A stretch of DNA of 41,174 bases from IMG/VR virus record IMGVR_UViG_3300035698_010134, positions 1 to 41,174 of that record; one strand, given 5' to 3'. Positions 15,053 to 23,017 of the stretch are shown piece after piece. The position numbers and the translations under genes are program-made. The DNA comes from a virus. Positions within the stretch are counted from its first letter, which is position 1; every line of letters begins with the position of its first letter. The notes below the pieces were generated by a model. That model had not been told where the DNA came from. It searched no databases and worked only from the letters and a program-made list of their open reading frames with translations.

Positions 15053-15744
15053 ATCAAAAAATATACAATAGGCTACTAGAGATAGTGAAAGACTACCCAC
15101 ATTCGCTGGTTGATAGAGACTTGTTGTCTCTATTAGTCAAATACGAGTTTGACGCAGCACTATCTTGTTCGACTAGATCTGCAGAAAATCTAATAGTTCT
15201 AACAAATCTTATTGATGATAAAGTAATGACTAACTATTTTGGCGGTGTTTGGAAACCGTCAGAAGGAGACGGTCCTTCAGACGAAAAAAGACTGACTGCT
15301 CGCATTAAGGAATTAAAGCCTCGGACTATTCTTGATATTGGGTGTGGCGAGAATCATTTGAAACGATCTTTTCCCGCTTTAACTGGCCTAGACCCATACA
15401 CCGCCGCTGCTGATATACGCAAGCCCTTACTAGATTATACTACTGGTCAAAAATATGACCTGGTATTGGTATTGGGAAGCATCAATTTTGGCGGAATAGA
15501 AAAAATTATCGCAGAGTGCGAGAAAGCGATTAGATTAATTTCCGAAAGAGGGAGACTTATTTTTCGAGTAAATCCAGGGATATCTCATCCTTCTGATGAG
15601 AGTCGTTGGATTGACTTTTTTGAATGGTCTCCCTCGTTTATCTGTAATCTCGGTCATGGGTTGGGGATGAAGGTCGAGCGACTCGAACGAGATCGAGTCG
15701 GTCGAATTTATTTTGAATGGTCTGCCCTAAAACCTAAACAATGA
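15049..15744 (+). CDS. SAM-dependent methyltransferase-like protein
   Basis: The start is the ATG coupled to the previous stop (ATGA); an ATG 30 bases earlier is less likely. The 231-residue protein carries a typical motif I, TILDIGCGENHLK (about 93-105), then TGLDPYTAAADIR (motif II region), YDLVLVLGSINFGG (motif IV) and GRLIFRVNPG (motif V/VI). This is a class I methyltransferase fold. The target is unknown: small molecule, sugar or DNA. It is coupled (ATGA) to the tctA permease gene, so it belongs to the cargo operon and not to the replication block. Confidence 0.7.
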   Translation: MNQKIYNRLLEIVKDYPHSLVDRDLLSLLVKYEFDAALSCSTRSAENLIVLTNLIDDKVMTNYFGGVWKPSEGDGPSDEKRLTARIKELKPRTILDIGCGENHLKRSFPALTGLDPYTAAADIRKPLLDYTTGQKYDLVLVLGSINFGGIEKIIAECEKAIRLISERGRLIFRVNPGISHPSDESRWIDFFEWSPSFICNLGHGLGMKVERLERDRVGRIYFEWSALKPKQ

Positions 15745-17192
15745 TTGAGTCTTTAGTAGCCATCAGTGTCGGTACTGTATATGGGTTGGTGATTGGCTTC
15801 ATTCCTGCGGCCGGGGCAACCACTGGTCTGATAGTGCTATTTCCAATCATCGGTTGGTTGATCAGCTTAGGTGAACCATATGCTGCGGTAGTTTTTCTGA
15901 TGGCTACCGTAGCGTCTAGTACCACTGGCGACACCTTTTCTAGTGTCTTATTAGGGATCCCTGGGGCGAACAGTAGTGCCGCTACCGTAGTAGACGGTTA
16001 TCCACTAGCAAAAAATGGCGAAGCTAGTTATGCATTAAGTGCTGCTATAACCAGCAGCACTCTAAACGGCATACTATGGGGGCTACTGACTTTCTCTTTT
16101 CTCCCTTGGTATGGGGGAGTAATGCTCTTTTTCGGCGTGCCAGAGTTATGGGCTCTAACTATGTTGGCGCTGGCTACTGTGGTATTTCTAAGCAACAAAT
16201 GGTGGCTACGAGGACTGATTGCTCTCGGTTTTGGATTAGGCACTGGATTAATAGGAGTAGACCCACTTACCAACTCAGACCGACTAACATTTGGCTGGGA
16301 TTACTTGGCTAGTGGAGTACAACTGATGCCAGTGGTTGCAGGGTTATTCGCTGTTCCTGAACTCATTGGTGCTTGGAGATCTAGTTCAATACAATACAAT
16401 AATCATGACTACGGTCGTCAAACCTTAGATGGTATCAGAGACACCGGAAAACATTGGGTTGCTAGCATACGAGGCGGAGTGATGGGAGGCATAATTGGGA
16501 TTCTTCCGGGACTTGGCGGGGCGATTGCTGACTGGCTAGCGTATAGTCAAACCGTTGCTAACACAAAGAATCCCAGTCCAGCATTTGGTGAAGGTAACAT
16601 CATCGGAGTGATTGGTGCTGAAGGCGCGAACAACGCACAAAAAGCAACCAGTATGATACCAACAGTATTATTTGGTATTCCTGGAGCTCCATTTGCGGCA
16701 GTGTTGATAGCTATGTTTACCTACCTAGGTTTTGAAGTAGGATCTATTACATTACTGTCAGATCAATCATTTTTTGACAGTCTGTTTCTAGGCTTTATAG
16801 GAGGCACTGTTCTCACCGCATTGATTTGTTATGCTATTATTCCGTTAGCAGGTCAGTTTATGAGGATTCCGTTCTGGATATATGCACCGATTGTTATGGG
16901 TCTAATAGTATGGAGCTGTCTCCAATACACTGGTACTATTGATGATCTAATTATGCTTGTGATTTTCGGAGCAATCGGTGTCTTTTGTAAGGTTTTCAAA
17001 TTTAACCGTATTGCTTTATTGATTGGTTTCTTGTTATGCGGTAGAATTGAAAAACTTTCAATACAATTAATTGACATCTACTCAGTGGAGATGTTATTAT
17101 CGAATAATGTGTTCTTACTAATACTAGGGTGTATAATCTTATTATTAGGCTGGACCATTATATTCAGGCAAAATAAAATCAATTTTGCTTGA
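15741..17192 (+). CDS. tctA: TctA-family large permease subunit (tripartite tricarboxylate transporter)
   Basis: The 483-residue integral membrane protein has the two-repeat TctA pattern. In the first half: GLVIGFIPAAGATTGLIVLF, SSTTGDTFSSVLLGIPGANS and AATVVDGYPLAKNGEASYAL. In the second half: GGIIGILPGLGGAIADWLAY and SMIPTVLFGIPGAPFAAVLI. About ten to twelve hydrophobic helices are visible, close to the usual 500 residues. TctA is the transport channel for secondary uptake of citrate-like or other organic acids with a periplasmic TctC. It is coupled to the methyltransferase upstream, and a TctC-like gene follows 400 bases later. A normal TctB is missing. Intact and likely functional; substrate unknown. 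Confidence 0.9.
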   Translation: MIESLVAISVGTVYGLVIGFIPAAGATTGLIVLFPIIGWLISLGEPYAAVVFLMATVASSTTGDTFSSVLLGIPGANSSAATVVDGYPLAKNGEASYALSAAITSSTLNGILWGLLTFSFLPWYGGVMLFFGVPELWALTMLALATVVFLSNKWWLRGLIALGFGLGTGLIGVDPLTNSDRLTFGWDYLASGVQLMPVVAGLFAVPELIGAWRSSSIQYNNHDYGRQTLDGIRDTGKHWVASIRGGVMGGIIGILPGLGGAIADWLAYSQTVANTKNPSPAFGEGNIIGVIGAEGANNAQKATSMIPTVLFGIPGAPFAAVLIAMFTYLGFEVGSITLLSDQSFFDSLFLGFIGGTVLTALICYAIIPLAGQFMRIPFWIYAPIVMGLIVWSCLQYTGTIDDLIMLVIFGAIGVFCKVFKFNRIALLIGFLLCGRIEKLSIQLIDIYSVEMLLSNNVFLLILGCIILLLGWTIIFRQNKINFA

Positions 17193-17201
17193 TTCTATTG
17201 C

Positions 17202-17230
17202 TTGACAATACCCATTGTCAGGTAAATACA
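17202..17230 (+). promoter_or_regulatory. Candidate promoter between tctA and mini membrane genes
   Basis: TTGACA (17202-17207) is a perfect -35 with a weak AATACA-type -10 about 17 bases on. GGTAAATA (17221-17228) overlaps it. TGACAAT and ATTGTCA (17203-17219) form a short inverted repeat that could act as an operator. Early and late readings are both possible. Confidence 0.35.
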
Positions 17231-17233
17231 ACA

Positions 17234-17249
17234 GTGATATAGATATCAC
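17234..17249 (+). promoter_or_regulatory. Palindromic operator-like site
   Basis: GTGATAT and ATATCAC form a 7-base inverted repeat separated by AG, located just downstream of the candidate promoter and 20 bases before the start at 17269. Its size and position suit a repressor site or a small 5' hairpin. No regulator is identified. Confidence 0.3.
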
Positions 17250-17268
17250 CTAAAAAGAGAACTAACGA

Positions 17269-17412
17269 ATGAAGAATAAACTGTATGACGTTGCTACTAT
17301 CGCAGTAGTGATCGCAATTGTACTATTTGGCGTGGGCGGTTTTGGAGCATTTACCAACAGTGGTCAAGTGTTTGAAGATCCAATCGTTCCAGATGGCACT
17401 AACGACAATTAA
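17269..17412 (+). CDS. Mini membrane protein A (47 aa) in the tct cluster
   Basis: A short frame starting at ATG 17269 after AAAGAGAACTAACGA encodes one hydrophobic helix (VATIAVVIAIVLFGVGGFGA, residues 8-27) followed by a short acidic tail containing SGQVFEDP. A second tiny gene just downstream has the same layout and the motif NGQVFENP, so the two are paralogues. They sit exactly where tctB would be between permease and binding protein, although TctB usually has about four helices and 150 residues. They may be small accessory subunits; this is inference. Confidence 0.6.
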   Translation: MKNKLYDVATIAVVIAIVLFGVGGFGAFTNSGQVFEDPIVPDGTNDN

Positions 17413-17433
17413 TCAACCACGGAGAAAATGAAT

Positions 17434-17571
17434 ATGAACAAATCAGTACTTATGTATGTGGCCGCAGGTGTGGTAGCACTTGTAATCTTGGTCGGGGCTG
17501 TTGTAACATTTACAGGTAATGGACAGGTTTTTGAAAATCCATTAACTGTTGAGACCCCTTCTAGTAACTAA
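17434..17571 (+). CDS. Mini membrane protein B (45 aa), paralogue of A
   Basis: ATG 17434 is preferred because GGAG at 17421 gives proper spacing; ATG 17428 would be too close. The product has one helix (MYVAAGVVALVILVGAVVTF, residues 7-26) and a tail with GNGQVFENPLTVE. The shared GQVFExP motif and one-helix layout show duplication of mini gene A. Fourteen bases and an AGAAAGAAAATAA leader separate it from the TctC-like gene, so all three are probably one transcript. Confidence 0.6.
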   Translation: MNKSVLMYVAAGVVALVILVGAVVTFTGNGQVFENPLTVETPSSN

Positions 17572-17585
17572 CAGAAAGAAAATAA

Positions 17586-18665
17586 ATGACAAAAACCAAA
17601 GCACTTATTGGAGTGCTTAGTTTGGTGGTTTTGGGCGGTATTCTTGCCCTTAATCACCAAACTACTACTCCTCAGCCAGCTAATTTCACGTTTGTAGTGC
17701 CACAAGAACCTGGTGGCGGGACCAGCGTTTGGGCAGAAATTGTAGCCCGAGAAATGGACAAGTATCTTGATGGTACAATTACTATCCGACATATTCCCGG
17801 TGCCAGAGATATCCCAGGGTTTGATCAATGGCATAATGAGCTGCAATCTGATCCTTCGATGGTTATGGTAAGTCATGGTGGTAACGGAGAAGCATTTCTT
17901 CAAGAAGATGTTGACTATGACTATCGAGAATATGCTAGTGTAGGGATAATGAATCTCAATATCATTGCCGGTATCAGAACCGACAGCGATCCGTTTAACC
18001 CGGTATTCGCAGCTGGTAGTGGCATGACCCCAGAAGCGTTTGCTATGACCATGCTGATCTGTGGGCCCGGGTTGACTGTTGAACAATATACTGCCTGTTT
18101 CCAAGACAGTGTCACTTGGGTACGAGGCATGAACAGTGGTGAACGACGACTAGCTTTCCAACGAGGTGAGCTCACCGCAACTAGAGAGAATCCGGCAGCA
18201 TATCAAGTGCATGTTACTCCTCTAGAATACGCGAGTGTCTGGTTTCATCATGGTCTAATGCAACCAGACGGCAGTCACACCGATGACCCGAATTACCCAG
18301 GCTATCAATTTGAAACACTGTTTGAAAATCTATGGGGCGAGGCACCAAGTGGTGATTTTTACAATGCCTATAAATTAGTAAAGAGTTTTCGAGATGTTCT
18401 TCAAAAGGCGCTATGGGTCAGTGCTGACAACCCACACCTAGAAGAACTACGAGAAGCGCTAAGACAGGTAGCATCTAATCCAGAAAGTGTCGCAGCGATT
18501 GCGAGTGACGTAGGCAACTACGAATGGGTTATCGGCGAGGAAGCCGAATCTCTTAGAGACACCTTGTATGGTTTCATTACCCTGCAAACTCTAACTGACT
18601 TAGCTTACTTTAGTGAACAGGGACTTGGCTTAGAGTCACAGATCAAATTGGACCTGATTCAGTAA
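17586..18665 (+). CDS. tctC: TctC/Bug-like periplasmic solute-binding protein
   Basis: The 359-residue protein has an N-terminal export or anchor segment (ALIGVLSLVVLGGILAL, residues 6-22) without a lipobox Cys. It then has the TctC pattern: FTFVVPQEPGGGTSVWAEIV (the family's substrate-binding PGGG loop), a strand leading to IRHIPGARDI, MVMVSHGGNG and YREYASVGIMNL. TctC proteins bind organic acids or amides in the periplasm and hand them to TctA. Length fits the family's roughly 320 residues plus the anchor. A run with Cys at about 155-175 (LICGPGLTVEQYTACF) departs from the family norm and may form a disulfide. The ligand is unknown. Confidence 0.75.
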   Translation: MTKTKALIGVLSLVVLGGILALNHQTTTPQPANFTFVVPQEPGGGTSVWAEIVAREMDKYLDGTITIRHIPGARDIPGFDQWHNELQSDPSMVMVSHGGNGEAFLQEDVDYDYREYASVGIMNLNIIAGIRTDSDPFNPVFAAGSGMTPEAFAMTMLICGPGLTVEQYTACFQDSVTWVRGMNSGERRLAFQRGELTATRENPAAYQVHVTPLEYASVWFHHGLMQPDGSHTDDPNYPGYQFETLFENLWGEAPSGDFYNAYKLVKSFRDVLQKALWVSADNPHLEELREALRQVASNPESVAAIASDVGNYEWVIGEEAESLRDTLYGFITLQTLTDLAYFSEQGLGLESQIKLDLIQ

Positions 18666-18666
18666 C

Positions 18667-19329
18667 ATGAATCAGTATGTTTTCTTTGCTGGCGCTCCTG
18701 GAAGTAAATGGAGCAGTGTTGTAAAAAACATCTATTGGAGTGATGATTTTGATCACTCCGACTACAGTGAAGAACGAACGTACTACCATGATGCTGACAC
18801 TCCTGGATACCCGCAATTGATGCACTTAGGTGCTTATTGGGATCCCGGCATGGAGTTTGGAAATCACTGGTGGGATTTCGGCGACTACAGCAAAGACGAA
18901 CTACAACGTGATTATGATGCGCCGTTTGGAGAGAAATCATCCGCTCGGCGCATCATAAAAAGTCATATATTTTGTAGTCATTTGCCTAAGATATCCCGAT
19001 TATGGGATGGTATGCCTATTGTTATGGTGTATCGTAATGACTATGAATGCTTAGAGTGGTGGAAACGCTGTGGTGAATTCAAGATCACATATCCTTCATA
19101 CGAACGATATTATCAAAACCTAGACCACATGCGTGACCAAATAGAAATTCAAAACCAAAACATAATGGGGTTTATTCACGACCATAGTGACAATACCAAA
19201 AGAGTATGGTCGAACGTTGATCTAGCTCGTGAGTTGGGTATTAGACTAAATGCCCAACAGCGCTCACCTCGAAACCTTCATGATTATCAAGAGAAGGATA
19301 TTCAAGTTTATGTCTACCAACCCAAGTAA
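18667..19329 (+). CDS. Sulfotransferase-like P-loop protein
   Basis: The 220-residue protein begins with a strand and a loop, VFFAGAPGSKWSSVVKNIYW (4-23), that resembles the 5'-phosphosulfate-binding loop of sulfotransferases. Later PIVMVYRNDYECLEWWKRCG (about 116-135) occupies the 3'-phosphate-binding region, with Arg in the expected place but Glu/Cys where the usual Ser is. Such divergent sulfotransferase-like proteins are frequent in marine phages. It starts one base after the tctC stop and overlaps the oxygenase gene. Activity is uncertain; it might act on a sugar or cell-surface molecule together with its neighbours. Confidence 0.6.
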   Translation: MNQYVFFAGAPGSKWSSVVKNIYWSDDFDHSDYSEERTYYHDADTPGYPQLMHLGAYWDPGMEFGNHWWDFGDYSKDELQRDYDAPFGEKSSARRIIKSHIFCSHLPKISRLWDGMPIVMVYRNDYECLEWWKRCGEFKITYPSYERYYQNLDHMRDQIEIQNQNIMGFIHDHSDNTKRVWSNVDLARELGIRLNAQQRSPRNLHDYQEKDIQVYVYQPK

Positions 19330-19978
19330 CTGGCAAGCCGGAATAGAACAGAGCAACTTTCACTTTGACTGGCAGCGACAAGAACCAGCAGGGTATGACT
19401 ACCGTTGGATTGGACGATTTTCGGGGTATTGGGAGAGTGCTTTAGAAAGAACTCTAAAGATAGCTACATCAAAAACTTGGGAATCACGTGGGAAGAAACG
19501 TCATCCACAAGACGCTGATCTAGAGAGTGAGCTGAGAGATTTACGCCAAGCTGGGATCGATCCCGATAAACCTATCTTTCACAAAACTGATCAATTAGAA
19601 CCGGTGTTCCAACGCATGGTTGATTTCTTAGGTATGACTGACGTCAAAGCTAATATACATATCCAACATCCTGGTGAAATGCTTCAGCTCCATGTCGATA
19701 AACAACGTGAGATGAACAACGATCCAAATCAGGTTGCTCGCATGTTTATATTTTTAGAAGATTGGAAACCCGGTCATTTTATTCAAATGGGAACAAGTTT
19801 CCTTCGTTGGAGAAAAGGCGACATTATATACTTTGATTGGCGAAACATACCACATGCTACAGCTAATGCTGGGTGGGAACCTCGCTCTCTCGTACAGGTA
19901 ACTGGTACCATTACTAGTGCTACACAAGAATTACTAAGTGGTATTCATAATTCAATTGACAGTGTCTTTCAAGTGTAA
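19310..19978 (+). CDS. 2-oxoglutarate/Fe(II) oxygenase-like (Asp/Asn beta-hydroxylase type)
   Basis: The start at ATG 19310 follows GAGAAGGA. The 222-residue protein contains an iron-binding HxD (H128 and D130 in MLQLHVD) and a distal His (H182 in IPHATANAG), followed by R192, which fits the 2-oxoglutarate-binding Arg. The core is a cupin-like jelly roll (IHIQHPGEMLQLHVD, RMFIFLEDWKPGHFIQMG, KGDIIYFDW). Such enzymes hydroxylate proteins, nucleic acids or small molecules. Lying between sulfotransferase-like and glycosyltransferase genes, it may tailor a glycan, lipid or protein. The substrate cannot be told from sequence. Confidence 0.7.
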   Translation: MSTNPSNWQAGIEQSNFHFDWQRQEPAGYDYRWIGRFSGYWESALERTLKIATSKTWESRGKKRHPQDADLESELRDLRQAGIDPDKPIFHKTDQLEPVFQRMVDFLGMTDVKANIHIQHPGEMLQLHVDKQREMNNDPNQVARMFIFLEDWKPGHFIQMGTSFLRWRKGDIIYFDWRNIPHATANAGWEPRSLVQVTGTITSATQELLSGIHNSIDSVFQV

Positions 19979-20001
19979 TACGCTAGCGAAAAGGAATCAT
20001 T

Positions 20002-21090
20002 ATGACCATATATGTTGTTGAAATCGAACCAATTCCCACCCGCTACACAGAACAATGGAAAACCCATGTGCCTAAACAATTAGGGCGGCACACTGATGAG
20101 CCTATTGTAGTAATTGAAGGTGAAATGGTTGACAGCGAAACAACCCCAGGCATGTTTTTAAACTTCAGTGCCACTAACATCTATAAAAGCAGTCAAATGC
20201 GCGAGATTGCTGTGATGTTTGATCGCCGAGAGATTAAGGACGGCGACTACTTCTTATATACTGATGCTTGGAACCCCACTGTCATACAGTTAAAATATAT
20301 GGCCGATCTGTTTTCAATCGATCTTGGTATCGGTGGTATGTGGCACGCTGGCAGTTATGATTCTTATGATGGTCTGGGACGACATATCGGCGCAGCTCCT
20401 TGGGTAAGGCATGCCGAACGTAGTATGTTCGAATGTTATACTCACAACTTCTTTGCTACTAGGTTTCATGCTAAGCTATTTGGTTCCGGCGTGTTGGATC
20501 ATTTTGACGGGAAAAGACCTCATAAAGACGGTATTCCATACGATGATAGTATTGTTATAACTGGCTGGCCGATGGAATACCTGAAAGACGAACTCGCGCC
20601 CTATCGAGATCTCGAAAAGCAGCCAATGATTTTATTTCCACATCGCGTTGCTCCAGAAAAGCAACCTGAAATATTCCGAGACTTATCTACCACTCTGCCA
20701 GAGTATGAATGGGTAATGTGCCAAAATCAAAAGCTAAGTAAACACGAATACCATACTATGCTAGGCGAAGCTACTATAGTATTCAGTGCGAATTTACAGG
20801 AGACCCTTGGAATCTCATGGTTCGAAGGGTGTTTAGTTGATACAGTACCTCTTGTACCAAATAGACTCAGTTATTCTGAAATGGCTATTGATCAATACTC
20901 ATACAATGAACGATGGACCAGCAGCTGGCAAAATTACCAGAACATGAAAGGTGAGTTGGTGAAACGAATCAGAGATGTGATGGAGAATCCACAAACGTAT
21001 CGATCTCATTTGACCGAACAGATACAGAAGCTTGATAGCTTCTTTAACGGTGATGTACTGTACAAAACAATTACATCGAGGAATCAATAA
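20002..21090 (+). CDS. GT-B fold glycosyltransferase (GT4-like)
   Basis: The 362-residue protein starts after AAAAGGAATC. The N-terminal half is divergent, with TDAWNPTVIQLKYMADLF. The C-terminal half is typical of GT-B enzymes: MILFPHRVAPEKQPEIFRDL (about 209-228), a cysteine-linked strand YEWVMCQNQ and the E-x7-E-like signature QETLGISWFEGCLVDTVPLV (about 264-283), which binds the nucleotide sugar. It may glycosylate phage DNA, a virion protein or a host surface structure. Fixed cargo context (oxygenase and sulfotransferase-like neighbours) favours a surface or small-molecule target, but DNA cannot be excluded. Confidence 0.72.
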   Translation: MTIYVVEIEPIPTRYTEQWKTHVPKQLGRHTDEPIVVIEGEMVDSETTPGMFLNFSATNIYKSSQMREIAVMFDRREIKDGDYFLYTDAWNPTVIQLKYMADLFSIDLGIGGMWHAGSYDSYDGLGRHIGAAPWVRHAERSMFECYTHNFFATRFHAKLFGSGVLDHFDGKRPHKDGIPYDDSIVITGWPMEYLKDELAPYRDLEKQPMILFPHRVAPEKQPEIFRDLSTTLPEYEWVMCQNQKLSKHEYHTMLGEATIVFSANLQETLGISWFEGCLVDTVPLVPNRLSYSEMAIDQYSYNERWTSSWQNYQNMKGELVKRIRDVMENPQTYRSHLTEQIQKLDSFFNGDVLYKTITSRNQ

Positions 21091-21446
21091 TGTCTGCTAT
21101 ACCCGCCACGGCAACTTTAAGTAAACTAGATCTCGTTGAAAGAGAAGATAATCGAACTACCAAAAACAAAAACACTCGAACCGTAGAATCAGTGCTAACA
21201 CTATATGAACCGACCGAAGATACATTTCGACGAATTAGAGAGCGTTATCAATCATTTAGCGAATGCTTAATCTTAAATACCTCGAGTGTGAAGTCGGTTT
21301 CCCTAAACAAGGACGACTCTATCATGTATATCACCAACGTTTTAATAAGCCAAGATCATCCAGAATACCAAGAGTTTGAGGTGATGATGGCAATGGGAGT
21401 ATTCACTCACCTGTTAGATGGTACTGGTCGATTGACGAGGTTATAG
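21090..21446 (+). CDS. Hypothetical protein (118 aa)
   Basis: The ATG overlaps the glycosyltransferase stop (TAATG). The 118-residue product has a Lys/Asn/Thr-rich N-terminal tail, then a helix and strands (DTFRRIRERYQSFSECLIL, SVSLNKDDSIMYITNVLIS, EFEVMMAMGVFTHLL). No family recognised. Coupling to its neighbours on both sides supports the call. Confidence 0.55.
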   Translation: MSAIPATATLSKLDLVEREDNRTTKNKNTRTVESVLTLYEPTEDTFRRIRERYQSFSECLILNTSSVKSVSLNKDDSIMYITNVLISQDHPEYQEFEVMMAMGVFTHLLDGTGRLTRL

Positions 21447-21730
21447 TGAAAGACAAATCCACTAACCATAACCGTATATTAGTAGAACAAATCGATCTAG
21501 GTGAATTCAACCTCGACAATGGATCGATTCGTGATCGAGTTGATTTCCTCAGCGCGAACGGGCTATCTCCAAAGATGAATATAGATATGGAAAGTAGATT
21601 TCCTGCTGATCCTCACTCCACCGTCGGAGTATCGTCAGCACCAGTGTACTTGAGTATAACCGTCGACCCGGTAGTAGACAATTTCGACGAAACTATGACG
21701 TTGTATAATATGAAGTTTTGTTCAAAATAA
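21446..21730 (+). CDS. Hypothetical protein (94 aa), GTG start
   Basis: A GTG one base into the previous TAG (TAGTG) starts a 94-residue soluble protein with a short helix and terminal strands (PVYLSITVDPVV, TMTLYNMKFCSK). It ends the cargo run; an AT-rich spacer with the folE promoter follows. No family recognised. Confidence 0.5.
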   Translation: MKDKSTNHNRILVEQIDLGEFNLDNGSIRDRVDFLSANGLSPKMNIDMESRFPADPHSTVGVSSAPVYLSITVDPVVDNFDETMTLYNMKFCSK

Positions 21731-21741
21731 CCAATTATATA

Positions 21742-21770
21742 TTGCTATTTTCAATGGTAAATACTATAGT
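21742..21770 (+). promoter_or_regulatory. Sigma-70-like promoter before folE
   Basis: TTGCTA (21742-21747), 17 bases and TATAGT (21765-21770) precede folE by 41 bases; a CGGAGAAACT ribosome site follows. GGTAAATA (21756-21763) and the palindrome TACTATAGTA lie in the same spacer, so a second, late-type start is possible. Confidence 0.45.
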
Positions 21771-21811
21771 ATAAAAAGATAGACATCCACGTCTATAACT
21801 CGGAGAAACTA

Positions 21812-22507
21812 ATGAAAACAAGTGAAGTAATACGACAACGCATTCAGAATGATAATGCGAAATTTTTTGCCAACAGTAATATCAGTGAATACATCAAGGA
21901 CGGAGAACTAGACAGTCTAATAGACGAATTAGAAGAGCAGTTCTCAGGTGTCTTGCACTCGTTGGTAATTGACACTGATAATGACCCAAACAGCGTGGGT
22001 ACCGCTAGACGACTAGCAAAAATGTATGTAAACGAATTGATGCAAGGACGGTATTCATCGCCGCCAGGTGCTACTGCTTTCCCTAATTGTGAGAGTAATG
22101 GCTATAAGGGCATGTTGGTGGTACGCGCAGAATTGACCAGCATGTGTAGCCATCATCATCAGCCAGTAACTGGTGTTGCTTATATCGGCATTATTGCGGC
22201 TCAAAATCTATTGGGGTTGAGTAAATATTCGAGGGTAGCACAATGGTGTGCTCGACGCGGGACTTTACAAGAAGAACTGGCTACAGACATTGCTCGAGAA
22301 ATTCAAAAAGTTACTCAGAGTGAAAACATCGGAGTTCATATCGGAGCTCAACACGGATGTTGTCTTCATCGGGGGATTCAAGCATCTTCGAGTCTTACCC
22401 AAACAACAGTCTTGCTTGGATCATTCTTTAATGATCCTGGAGTGAAGAAAGAATTCTTTGACAATATCAAACTTCAACAAAGTAACACCAGAGGAGATGT
22501 GTACTAA
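21812..22507 (+). CDS. folE: GTP cyclohydrolase I (FolE)
   Basis: The 231-residue enzyme opens GTP to 7,8-dihydroneopterin triphosphate, the first step of the 7-deazaguanine pathway. The zinc site is visible: SMCSHHHQP (110-118) supplies Cys112 and His115, and HGCCLHRG (181-188) supplies the second Cys. GLSKYSRVAQWCARRGTLQEEL (136-156) matches the conserved LSK-x-x-R-x-x family block. Size matches bacterial type I enzymes (about 220 residues). It opens the folE-queD-queE operon behind its own promoter, so the phage can supply precursor without the host enzyme. Confidence is high. Confidence 0.93.
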   Translation: MKTSEVIRQRIQNDNAKFFANSNISEYIKDGELDSLIDELEEQFSGVLHSLVIDTDNDPNSVGTARRLAKMYVNELMQGRYSSPPGATAFPNCESNGYKGMLVVRAELTSMCSHHHQPVTGVAYIGIIAAQNLLGLSKYSRVAQWCARRGTLQEELATDIAREIQKVTQSENIGVHIGAQHGCCLHRGIQASSSLTQTTVLLGSFFNDPGVKKEFFDNIKLQQSNTRGDVY

Positions 22508-22508
22508 T

Positions 22509-23012
22509 ATGAGCTTTCCAGATGTAGACCTACTGACACAATCGCTCCGCGAACAGCTATTTAAAAAAATCGAAAAGATGAACAACAAGGACCGCGAGTT
22601 AACCAAGTACCAAGGTACTACTAATACCCACCTAAGTACTTCTAACGATACCTCAGATACCTCAGATACCTCAAATACCTGGCACGATCGATACGTATGG
22701 CGTGATAAGACGAATTACCCTTATCCAAATTTTCCAAATTATCCAATTCGATTCCCAGACTCTAGAACTACCACCGCGGAACGATTACCAATAGACGGCG
22801 ATGATATAATGATAACGATTGATAATTCTAGAGTGTCCCTTAGTAAGGTCTTAGAACCACTGATCGATCAGTCTAGAACTATTATCGATCGTGATGACAC
22901 TGTTGACCCGCAATTAGACTTAATGTATAGTGATTATTTGGGCAAGGTGGCAGAGTTGAAAGACATTGTTGACATGTACCGTACATTTGAAGCATTGCTA
23001 AAGGCGAAATAG
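22509..23012 (+). CDS. Hypothetical protein with low-complexity repeat, between folE and queD
   Basis: ATG 22509 follows the folE stop directly; AGAGGAG at 22489 is a rather distant ribosome site. The 167-residue product has an N-terminal helix (LLTQSLREQLFKKIEKMNN), a Thr/Ser/Asp-rich linker with DTSDTSDTS, an aromatic-Pro stretch (NYPYPNFPNYPIRFP) and a helical C-terminus (LGKVAELKDIVDMYRTFEAL). It looks like a two-ended adaptor with a flexible centre. Its position inside the deazaguanine operon is notable but no motif links it to catalysis. Confidence 0.55.
   Translation: MSFPDVDLLTQSLREQLFKKIEKMNNKDRELTKYQGTTNTHLSTSNDTSDTSDTSNTWHDRYVWRDKTNYPYPNFPNYPIRFPDSRTTTAERLPIDGDDIMITIDNSRVSLSKVLEPLIDQSRTIIDRDDTVDPQLDLMYSDYLGKVAELKDIVDMYRTFEALLKAK
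22647..22680 (+). repeat. Short tandem 9-base repeat
   Basis: GATACCTCA is repeated three times in tandem, followed by a partial AATACCT, encoding the DTSDTSDTS linker. Such in-frame microrepeats change length by slippage; only the linker would be affected. Confidence 0.8.
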
Positions 23013-23017
23013 AGATC

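Noticed and set aside
17568-18104. A 178-codon minus-strand frame over the tctC-like gene
   Set aside because: It is antisense to a clear binding-protein gene, has no recognisable domain, and neighbours are all on the plus strand.
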